The translations under genes and the position numbers were made by a program. Source: JAUWNJ01 sp034190305 (GTDB lineage Bacteria > Planctomycetota > Phycisphaerae > SM23-33). From it: a DNA stretch of 19,865 nt. Below the pieces are notes generated by a model. That model saw nothing but the letters and a program-made list of their open reading frames with translations. It did not search any database and was not told the origin of the DNA. The stretch is taken from NCBI GenBank assembly GCA_034190305.1, contig JAXHSV010000025.1, forward strand, positions 1 through 19,865, given 5' to 3'. Shown in pieces: positions 15,344-19,865 of this stretch; the first letter of the stretch is position 1, and each line of letters opens with the position of its first letter.

Positions 15344-16537
15344 ATGCGAAGATTTATAATCATCCTGACTGTTGTTTTTCTCGCCGACGGCCTCGCCGGC
15401 GCGGAGATAACCGCTTCTCTGGAGGTCGTCGCCGGTCAGGCCGTTTCGGCCGGACCTTATCGTCGGGCGGAACTGGAGGTTACCAACTCGTCTGAAACGA
15501 CGGCCGAAACAGTTCTGCTGAAATCGACCGGCATCGGGCTGACCGTTCGCTATGACCTTACTGTTCCGCCGGGAGCAACCGGCAGGCGCATAGTTTTTCT
15601 TCCCGCCATTTCTCCCGCGCAGGAATATGCCGTAACCGCCCAAGACGCTTCCGGACAGGTCGTCGCCCGGACTTCCGCGTCGATCACCTGGCCGGCGGAA
15701 CTGGTAACCGCCGACGCCTTCATTGACGACGCTTTCAGGGCATGGACGGATGAGCCTGCACGCTGGTCTGCAAGGACCCGCTGGAATTACCTTCTGGTGC
15801 TGGCGATGTTCGTAACAGCCGTTGCTGCGACGCTGCTTATTCGCAGACCGATGCTTCGAGTCGTGTTCGTTATTATTATCGCAGCCGGAACCACTTCACT
15901 GATCGTCTTCGTGTACATTCCAGCCGGTGCTGTTGTGCAGGAACATCGCTACAACCTGCGTCTGCACGACGGCGTCGGCGGGATTGAATTGGATTCGTTT
16001 GCAATTCTCTCTGCCCGGAAAACGATGGAATGGTCGCGTAAGGTTTCGCCGCTGCCGTATCCAGTCTGGCCTGACCGCCATGCTGCAGATGGCGACAACA
16101 CTATGGTAAATCCGGTTGCCGGTACGATTCATTTGACGCTCCGTCCGGGTTTGGTTCGCATTATCCGACCGGACTGGCGAGGACGCCCCGAAGTAATCGA
16201 CCTGCCGCGAGGGCGCGTGCGCCGAAAGGAAGACGGACTCATTATTGAGTACCACTGGATACGTGAAGATGCGCTGCTGATTCACGACGATTCGGTCTGG
16301 TCGTTTAACTCCGACGCCGTGGACAAGATAACGGTTCGGAACGACCGGGCGCAGTCGTATTGGGCTTTCATGGGCGGCGAAGGCGGAGAAAACCTTAACT
16401 TCCATACCCGCCGTCTGCTGAATTATTGGCGCAACAGGCACCAGCGAGCGGGAGAGTTCTATCTGGTGAATCCCGAAGGCAGCGAAACCGGCGCACGCAT
16501 CGAAGTGGTGCGGCTGGAGGAAGCTTCCTCCTGGTAG
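15344..16537 (+). CDS. Unknown membrane protein with large extracytoplasmic or soluble domains
   Basis: 397 aa. A hydrophobic N-terminal signal (residues 3-19, ending LAGA) is followed by a beta-rich domain of about 120 residues (for example ELEVTNSSETTAETVLL). Two close membrane helices lie at about 147-166 and 171-192. The last 200 residues form a hydrophilic domain rich in charged and aromatic residues, ending RIEVVRLEEASSW. I do not recognise a family or catalytic motif. If the signal is cleaved, the N-terminal domain is outside and the C-terminal domain is outside again after the hairpin of helices. It stands alone on the plus strand after a repeat-filled gap and is convergent, by 17 bp, with the minus-strand chaperone operon. 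No clear Shine-Dalgarno. Confidence 0.75.
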   Translation: MRRFIIILTVVFLADGLAGAEITASLEVVAGQAVSAGPYRRAELEVTNSSETTAETVLLKSTGIGLTVRYDLTVPPGATGRRIVFLPAISPAQEYAVTAQDASGQVVARTSASITWPAELVTADAFIDDAFRAWTDEPARWSARTRWNYLLVLAMFVTAVAATLLIRRPMLRVVFVIIIAAGTTSLIVFVYIPAGAVVQEHRYNLRLHDGVGGIELDSFAILSARKTMEWSRKVSPLPYPVWPDRHAADGDNTMVNPVAGTIHLTLRPGLVRIIRPDWRGRPEVIDLPRGRVRRKEDGLIIEYHWIREDALLIHDDSVWSFNSDAVDKITVRNDRAQSYWAFMGGEGGENLNFHTRRLLNYWRNRHQRAGEFYLVNPEGSETGARIEVVRLEEASSW

Positions 16538-16554
16538 GGCGGGTTCAGTGTTCG

Positions 16555-16917
16555 TTATCCGCTGTTATCTTCCTCTTCGAAACCTTCAACAGGCGGAGCG
16601 TCTTCGGGTTTGAGTCGTCGGCCCGCCTCGGTCCAGGCGTCCTCGTACTTCGTCGTCTTGAACGGCTCCGTCGGCTGATTGAGTCTGCCGGCGGCGTGGT
16701 GGGCGATAATACCTACCAGCAGGATCAGCGAGACCGCCAGCACGCCCATCGTCAGCCAGGCCAGACCCAGAAAGTAATTTCGCTGCTCCTGATCCTGCGG
16801 GACCGCCGTGAGCACAAGGTAAAGCACGCCCGCCAGCGCCACTATCCACGCCACCATAGCGATTGAAAGGATCGCAAAGTTCGTCGTCCGCATGTAGTGC
16901 GTGGAAATTTTCACCAT
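16555..16917 (-). CDS. Small two-helix membrane protein, translationally coupled to the J protein
   Basis: 120 aa. Two membrane segments at about 13-37 and 49-72 are separated by a short polar loop (PQDQEQRNY), and a soluble, acidic C-terminal tail (about 75-120, ending EGFEEEDNSG) follows. ATG 16917 overlaps the J-protein gene by 7 bases, so it is the second gene of that operon. The family is unknown to me. The coupling suggests a membrane partner of the co-chaperone, but this is inference only. Confidence 0.75.
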   Translation of the reverse strand: MVKISTHYMRTTNFAILSIAMVAWIVALAGVLYLVLTAVPQDQEQRNYFLGLAWLTMGVLAVSLILLVGIIAHHAAGRLNQPTEPFKTTKYEDAWTEAGRRLKPEDAPPVEGFEEEDNSG

Positions 16918-17870
16918 GGCGCCTTCTCCCGCGGATCGTAAGGGTCGGACCGGCTGAATTCCTCCAGAAGCCCCCTGCCTTTTTCGGAGATGTTCTTAGG
17001 CAGGACGATTTTGATTACTACGTACTGGTCGCCTCGTCCGGTGGTTTTCGGGTCGGGGACGCCTTTTCCTCGCAGACGCAGGCGCGTCCTTCCGTCTGTT
17101 CCGGGCGGAATCTTCACCACTGTCTGACCGTCTATGGTCGGAACGCTAACTTTCGCCCCCATCGCCGCCTCGGTAATACTGACAGGCAGGTCGAGATATA
17201 TATCGGACCCGTCGCGCCGGAAATATGGATGATCGCGAACGTGGGTTATGATGTACAGGTCGCCCGGACCACCGGGTCTCGGCGCGCCTTTGCCGCGGAG
17301 GCGAATCCTGCTTCCCTCGCGGACGCCGGCGGGTATCTTCGCCTCGATTCGCTCACTCCCGCCGTCCGGGCGCTGCAGTTGCATGGCGGTGGTGCAGCCT
17401 TTGACCGCCTGCATGAAATCCAGCGTGATATGTGATTCGGCAACCGGGCCGGCGGCCCCCGCCGTTCGTGAAGAGCGCTTCGATCTGCGTCGGGATCGAC
17501 CACCAAGCGCCGCCATAAGGTCCTCCAGGCTCATCCCGCTGAACGGACTGGCCGAAAAAATGTCCTCAAAGTTAAAATCAAATCCCGCCCCGCCGCCTGT
17601 CCGCGTATAGACCCTTGCCCCGCCGGGTGCGCCTCGATCGAAACCGCCCGTCCTGGCGGCATGACCGAACTGGTCGTACATTTTCCGTTTCTCCGTGTCC
17701 GTCAGAACCTCATAAGCGGCGGTTGCTTCCTTGAACTTCCCCACGGCGTCGGGTGATTTGTTCACGTCCGGGTGATATTTACGCGCCAGGCGACGATAGG
17801 CCGATTTTATCTGTTCGGCAGAAGCGGAACGATCCACGCCCAGTATCTCATAGTAATCTCGTTTATCCAT
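16911..17870 (-). CDS. CbpA-like J-domain co-chaperone
   Basis: 319 aa. An N-terminal J domain (1-70) contains DYYEILGV and HPD (H33-P34-D35), which stimulates DnaK ATPase. A Gly/Phe-rich linker (about 70-120) and a basic patch (RSRRRSKRSSR) follow. The zinc-finger CXXCXGXG repeats of true DnaJ are absent, so it is of the CbpA/DnaJ class II type. The two C-terminal substrate-binding domains have the usual motifs (IPAGVREGSRIRLRGKG, then IPPGTDGRTRLRLRGKG). Cytosolic. First gene of an operon with the small membrane protein. A TTGCCG-17-TATAAT promoter ends 10 nt before the ATG, and there is no Shine-Dalgarno. Confidence 0.93.
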   Translation of the reverse strand: MDKRDYYEILGVDRSASAEQIKSAYRRLARKYHPDVNKSPDAVGKFKEATAAYEVLTDTEKRKMYDQFGHAARTGGFDRGAPGGARVYTRTGGGAGFDFNFEDIFSASPFSGMSLEDLMAALGGRSRRRSKRSSRTAGAAGPVAESHITLDFMQAVKGCTTAMQLQRPDGGSERIEAKIPAGVREGSRIRLRGKGAPRPGGPGDLYIITHVRDHPYFRRDGSDIYLDLPVSITEAAMGAKVSVPTIDGQTVVKIPPGTDGRTRLRLRGKGVPDPKTTGRGDQYVVIKIVLPKNISEKGRGLLEEFSRSDPYDPREKAPW

Positions 17871-17880
17871 TTCGCTTTCA

Positions 17881-17909
17881 ATTATAGACCGGCCGGACTA
17901 CCGCGGCAA
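17881..17909 (-). promoter_or_regulatory. Promoter of the J-protein operon
   Basis: Minus-strand TTGCCG (17909-17904), 17 bp, perfect TATAAT (17886-17881). The start point would be about 4 nt before ATG 17870, giving a nearly leaderless message. No CIRCE-like operator is seen. Confidence 0.65.
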
Positions 17910-17925
17910 CATGCCTGCCCTGCCG

Positions 17926-18087
17926 GACAGCGTCAAATATTGTGTGTAAGTCAGCGTCAGTTCCCAAAAGAGTGTTTAAACATTCGTCAGCGCCAAGCCC
18001 AGCCATTGCAATGGCTGGGCTTCGGGCATCGGTCTCCAGGACGCCCTCGGCTGATCGAAGAACTTACACAAAATACTTAACGCTATC
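17926..18087. mobile_element. Element A copy 1: complete 162-bp miniature inverted-repeat element
   Basis: The ends are terminal inverted repeats: GACAGCGTCAAATATTGTGT (17926-17945, continuing GTAAGT) and, read inward from 18087, GATAGCGTTAAGTATTTTGT; 22 of the first 26 bases match. The TTACACAAAAT-like ends resemble IS256/Mutator-type termini (inference). No transposase. The centre carries a perfect 28-bp palindrome. Flanking target duplication is not evident. Confidence 0.65.
17995..18022. repeat. 28-bp perfect palindrome, copy 1
   Basis: AAGCCCAGCCATTG is followed directly by its reverse complement CAATGGCTGGGCTT. The identical palindrome occurs at 19109-19136, with conserved flanks of roughly 15 bp on each side. 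Confidence 0.95.
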
Positions 18088-18152
18088 GCTCTACCGGCAG
18101 GTCAGACGTTCCAGGCCCAAAATAACGGAAGAAAAAAAATGAAAAATCTTTC

Positions 18153-18183
18153 TTGCCATAACCATAGTCACCGGTGTTATAAT
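18153..18183 (+). promoter_or_regulatory. Extended -10 promoter of the 66-aa gene
   Basis: TTGCCA (18153-18158), 19 bp, then a perfect TATAAT (18178-18183) preceded by TGT, an extended -10. Start point near 18190, which excludes an upstream ATG at 18139 from the message. Confidence 0.6.
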
Positions 18184-18190
18184 TATGTCA

Positions 18191-18218
18191 GTGTTCATAT
18201 CTCTCATTGGCTGAACAC
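18191..18218 (+). promoter_or_regulatory. Leader hairpin of the 66-aa gene
   Basis: GTGTTCA (18191-18197) pairs perfectly with TGAACAC (18212-18218) around a 14-nt loop, at the predicted 5' end of the transcript. A 5' hairpin here could stabilise or regulate the message. Confidence 0.45.
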
Positions 18219-18252
18219 GGAGGTTGGCCGCAGGTTAAAAAACATGGAAGGT

Positions 18253-18270
18253 CGGTCCGGAGGGACCGTC
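18253..18270 (+). promoter_or_regulatory. Ribosome binding site displayed in a hairpin loop
   Basis: CGGTCC (18253-18258) pairs with GGACCG (18263-18268), leaving the Shine-Dalgarno core GGAG as a tetraloop, 2 nt before ATG 18271 by stem end and about 8 nt by loop. Confidence 0.5.
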
Positions 18271-18471
18271 ATGTTAGTAAGAGAGGAATGGCCTATCCGA
18301 GGTTTCCGTCCCGGCAGGTACGGCTTGCCCGAGGAAGAAACTGAAGAGGATCAAATCCTGCGTATGGCCAACGTGGAGATTTACGCCGAACGGGTCAGGG
18401 CAGGACTGCCTATCTTCAGAGATGCCGGAGACTCCGCCGTCGGCGGGGACAAAGCCGCCTCTGCCACGTAG
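18271..18471 (+). CDS. Small hypothetical protein, 66 aa
   Basis: The frame could start upstream at ATG 18139 or 18244, but ATG 18271 fits the GGAGG 6-10 nt before it and the promoter at 18153-18183, and the residues before it look non-coding. The product is soluble, with an acidic run LPEEETEEDQILRM and a helical stretch ANVEIYAERVRAGLPIF, and has no cysteines or membrane helix. I recognise no family. It is placed between element A and tRNA-Arg and followed by strong hairpins. Codon use is not obviously foreign. Confidence 0.55.
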   Translation: MLVREEWPIRGFRPGRYGLPEEETEEDQILRMANVEIYAERVRAGLPIFRDAGDSAVGGDKAASAT

Positions 18472-18540
18472 GTTCGGAACTCGAAGAGCGGAGCCGAACC
18501 ACGGACGTCCGCCGTCGTATTGAGGCTGCGGACGCCGTGG
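18471..18540. repeat. Two overlapping strong inverted repeats downstream of the 66-aa gene
   Basis: GGTTCGG (18471-18477) pairs with CCGAACC (18494-18500). CCACGGACGTCCGC (18499-18512) pairs with GCGGACGCCGTGG (18528-18540) with a single bulged A. The two share 18499-18500, so they could be alternative or stacked structures. No T run follows directly. Confidence 0.6.
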
Positions 18541-18545
18541 ACAAT

Positions 18546-18562
18546 GGGGGAACACCCCTTTT
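18546..18562 (+). terminator. Terminator candidate after the 66-aa gene
   Basis: GGGGG-AACA-CCCC followed by TTTT. The stem is short (4-5 bp) but GC only; the larger hairpins just upstream may assist. Confidence 0.4.
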
Positions 18563-18587
18563 ACATTACATCCCTGCCCGTGTATGC

Positions 18588-18617
18588 TTGACAGAGACAT
18601 TCCCGAACCGGTAACTT
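18588..18617 (+). promoter_or_regulatory. Promoter of tRNA-Arg
   Basis: TTGACA (18588-18593), 18 bp, TAACTT (18612-18617). Start point near 18624, a few bases before the mature tRNA. Confidence 0.45.
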
Positions 18618-18630
18618 GAAAAAACATCGA

Positions 18631-18704
18631 GCGCCCGTAGCTCAATTGGACAGAGCATCGGTCTTCGGAACCGAGGGTTAGAGGTTCGAGTCCTCTCGGG
18701 CGTG
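18631..18704 (+). tRNA. tRNA-Arg (anticodon UCG)
   Basis: 74 nt with a full cloverleaf: acceptor GCGCCCG with CGGGCGT (one G-U), D stem GCTC/GAGC, anticodon stem TCGGT/ACCGA around loop CTTCGGA, 5-nt variable loop, T stem AGAGG/CCTCT with loop TTCGAGT, discriminator G. The anticodon TCG reads CGA. The 3' CCA is not encoded. Confidence 0.95.
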
Positions 18705-18735
18705 TTGGCGACTTCGGCGGACACTCGCCGACACG

Positions 18736-18762
18736 TCTTGACAAGTGGTCGCTTTGTCAAGA
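18736..18762. repeat. 9-bp perfect inverted repeat after the tRNA
   Basis: TCTTGACAA (18736-18744) and TTGTCAAGA (18754-18762) around a 9-nt loop. It abuts the left end of element A copy 2. No T tract follows, so it is not a typical terminator. Confidence 0.6.
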
Positions 18763-18814
18763 TAGCGTCAAATATTGTGTGCAAGTCAATAGGAATTCCC
18801 CAAAAGATTATTTA

Positions 18815-19085
18815 CTCAAACTGACCGATTTTGTAGTCCCTTGGGGACGAAAGATTTGTAACCCCGTCCGTAAGGGCGGGGTCTGGGATGCCGCCGATGA
18901 GATGTAAGCCCCTTTAAGGGCGACAGATAGGTTTAGATGACGTCGTATCGCCCCTGCCGGGGCTTGGCTGGAAGTGGGCCGATCTTTTCCCCGGCCCTCA
19001 CGGGCCGGGCTACAAATCTTTTCGCCCTAACGGGCTGAAAAGCAAGAAGTTACAATAAATACACGACAAAATCGGTCAGTTTGAG
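18815..19085. mobile_element. Element B: 271-bp insertion with perfect 20-bp terminal repeats
   Basis: Terminal inverted repeats starting CTCAAACTGACCG (18815-18834) are perfectly inverted at 19066-19085. A 7-bp target duplication TTATTTA is present at 18808-18814 and 19086-19092. Removing the element and one duplicate restores the sequence of copy 1 of element A. No ORF; the interior is a series of GC-rich hairpins. Family not assigned. Confidence 0.85.
18836..19042. repeat. Array of six short GC-rich hairpins inside element B
   Basis: Stems with loops of 3-6 nt: GTCCC/GGGAC (18836-18848), ACCCCGTCC/GGGCGGGGT with a GTAA loop (18861-18882), GCCC/GGGC (18908-18921), GCCCC/GGGGC (18950-18963), CCCGGCCC/GGGCCGGG with a TCAC loop (18990-19009), and CTTTTCGCCC paired to 19042 with one bulge (19018-19042). 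AAAGATTTGTA before the second stem is inverted at 19011-19021. Confidence 0.8.
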
Positions 19086-19108
19086 TTATTTAGACGTTCG
19101 TCGGCGCC

Positions 19109-19136
19109 AAGCCCAGCCATTGCAATGGCTGGGCTT
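19109..19136. repeat. 28-bp perfect palindrome, copy 2
   Basis: Identical to 17995-18022, inside element A copy 2. Confidence 0.95.
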
Positions 19137-19176
19137 CGGGCATCGGCCTCCGAGAGGTCCTTGACTGATTTAAGAA

Positions 19177-19409
19177 AGGCGGTTGCATTGTCATTCGTGG
19201 CGCGGGTGTCTCGCCCGTATTGGTCTCGCCCGTATGGGTCTCGCCCGTATGGGTCTCGCCCGTATGGGTCTCGCCCGTATGGGTCTCGCCCGTATGGGTC
19301 TCGCCCGTGATCAGGCGTATGTACGTAAATTTGCACAAGATAAGCAACATGGGCGAGACCCATACAGGCAAGCTGCCCATGCCACATTCAGGCGACAACG
19401 CAACCGCCT
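19177..19409. mobile_element. Element C: inverted ends enclosing a tandem array
   Basis: GGCGGTTGCATTGTC (19178-19192) is inverted at 19394-19408 with one mismatch. Between them lie the 15-bp tandem array and, at about 19350-19366, a single inverted copy of its unit (GGGCGAGACCCATAC). It takes over where element A copy 2 breaks off. No target duplication could be identified and no transposase is encoded. Confidence 0.55.
19209..19309. repeat. 15-bp tandem repeat array, six full units plus a partial
   Basis: Units TCTCGCCCGTATGGG run from 19209; the first has TTGG at its end, the next five are identical, and the seventh breaks off after TCTCGCCCGT. The period is divisible by three and free of stops in every frame, so it produces artificial pentapeptide-repeat frames on both strands. 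Confidence 0.95.
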
Positions 19410-19603
19410 CTTTGAGTAGTATCAACTCTTGACAGATGTGCAGGTGGGGGGATAGTGTGCGGCTATGGGTGAGTTCCCGGGGATACGCGAGGACACATAC
19501 GGAAAGCGCATATAAAAACGAGCCTGCGCCCGACGGCGGAAGGGTAATTATGTGCGCATACGGAAATAATGAAGAAGCGTCAAAAAGCATACAGGAGTAA
19601 AAA

Positions 19604-19852
19604 ATGACGACCACTAAGATCAAGGCTGCGGCAGCATGCGCGGTGGTGTCGGCGGTCGGGTTGCTCGTAGGCGCAACAGCCGACAGCATTCCGGCGGGGG
19701 GAATGTCGGATTCCGAGCGGCGCGAGATGATCGAGCGGGTTGAAAAGTCCGTCATCGACGCCGTAGGATGGTTGCAAAGATGCACTCAGATGCGGGAAAA
19801 GAGACGTACAAAAAGCGTAAGGAGACCGTTGAATGGCCTTTCGGTAACATAA
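19604..19852 (+). pseudogene. Signal-peptide ORF, apparently truncated by a transposase fragment
   Basis: The frame of 82 codons has a good start: AGGAG 6 nt before ATG, and MTTTKIKAAAACAVVSAVGLL followed by GATA is a signal peptide. The genuine part seems to end near residue 55 (MIERVEKSVIDAVG). From about 19762 the DNA encodes a recognisable transposase C-terminus in another frame, so the last residues here (REKRRTKSVRRPL) are an out-of-frame reading of it. The original function is unknown. The 194-bp gap before it shows a TTGACA at 19429-19434 and a TATAAA at 19511-19516, not well spaced to each other, and a direct repeat CATACGGAAA (19496-19505, 19557-19566). Confidence 0.55.
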
Positions 19853-19865
19853 AGCAGAATCTGAA
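19762..19865 (+). mobile_element. Fragment of an IS4/IS1182-like transposase C-terminus (runs off the window)
   Basis: The frame through ATG 19780 reads MHSDAGKETYKKRKETVEWP followed by FGNIKQNL to the right edge. The K-R-K-x-T-V-E-x-x-F-G-N-I-K motif is typical of the catalytic C-terminal segment of IS1182-type DDE transposases, containing the last catalytic glutamate. The N-terminal part of the transposase is absent upstream, where the signal-peptide ORF lies instead. It is either a decayed remnant or a fragment joined by rearrangement. Confidence 0.75.

Larger units (their letters stand above)
18761..19176. mobile_element. Element A copy 2, interrupted and missing its right end
   Basis: The left terminal repeat 18761-18788 matches copy 1 at 26 of 28 bases. 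The element continues to 18814, is interrupted by element B, and resumes at 19093 through the same 28-bp palindrome and flanks to about 19176 (CTGATTTAAGAA against CTGATCGAAGAA in copy 1). The right terminal repeat is absent; element C begins at that point. Confidence 0.75.

Noticed and set aside
17871..17925. CIRCE or other heat-shock operator before the J protein
   Set aside because: No matching inverted repeat; only a sigma70-like promoter is seen.
18139..18270. Upstream extension of the 66-aa gene to ATG 18139
   Set aside because: The predicted promoter lies inside this stretch and the encoded residues look non-coding.
18631..18790. Integrative element attachment site at the tRNA 3' end
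   Set aside because: No second copy of the tRNA 3' end is visible in the window and there is no integrase gene.
19209..19309. CRISPR array
   Set aside because: Units are 15 bp and directly adjacent, with no spacers and no cas gene.
19090..19785. 231-codon minus-strand frame with GETHT pentapeptide repeats, and the smaller repeat frames on both strands
   Set aside because: Created by the 15-bp tandem array, which has no stop in any frame; the frame crosses element ends and the 28-bp palindrome and is antisense to the signal-peptide ORF.

Overview
The window looks like a chromosomal stretch of a GC-rich bacterium. The best guess is Planctomycetota, probably Phycisphaerae-like. The support is indirect: large secreted proteins with repeated beta units and a HEAT-like tail, an archaeal-type alpha-glucan gene set (GT4, GH57, GH133-type debranching enzyme), Gfo/Idh/MocA plus xylose-isomerase-like sugar genes, and gaps packed with short inverted-repeat elements. 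No rRNA or marker gene fixes the taxonomy.

Layout. 1-3616 (minus): two tandem paralogous secreted repeat proteins; the downstream one runs off the left edge. 3817-4311 (minus): a YfcE/MJ0936-like phosphodiesterase, divergent from 4377-6634 (plus), a membrane GT39/ArnT-like glycosyltransferase coupled by a 4-base overlap to a polyprenyl-phosphate glycosyltransferase of the DPG-synthase type. 6923-7273 (plus): a small zinc-ribbon membrane protein. 7370-10870 (plus): GT4 synthase, GH57 amylase and a membrane-anchored Cys phosphatase. 10986-12961 (minus): a sugar isomerase/epimerase followed by an oxidoreductase, divergent from the debranching enzyme at 12997-15036 (plus). 15344-16537 (plus): an unknown membrane protein. 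16555-17870 (minus): a CbpA-like J protein overlapping a small membrane protein.

From about 17.9 kb rightward the window is accessory. It holds a complete miniature inverted-repeat element (A), a small gene of unknown function with a structured leader, a tRNA-Arg(UCG), a second copy of A interrupted by a different element (B) with 20-bp terminal repeats and a 7-bp target duplication, a third element (C) with a 15-bp tandem array, and a signal-peptide ORF whose 3' part is a fragment of an IS4/IS1182-like transposase.

How the genes may work together. GT4, GH57 and the debranching enzyme form a glycogen or alpha-glucan synthesis and degradation set. The DPG-synthase-like GT2 can charge a polyprenyl phosphate with a sugar that the GT39-like enzyme transfers on the far side of the membrane. 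Several genes have sigma70-like -10 boxes 6-10 nt before the start codon and no Shine-Dalgarno, which suggests leaderless transcripts. All functional statements are by motif reading; no database search was possible.
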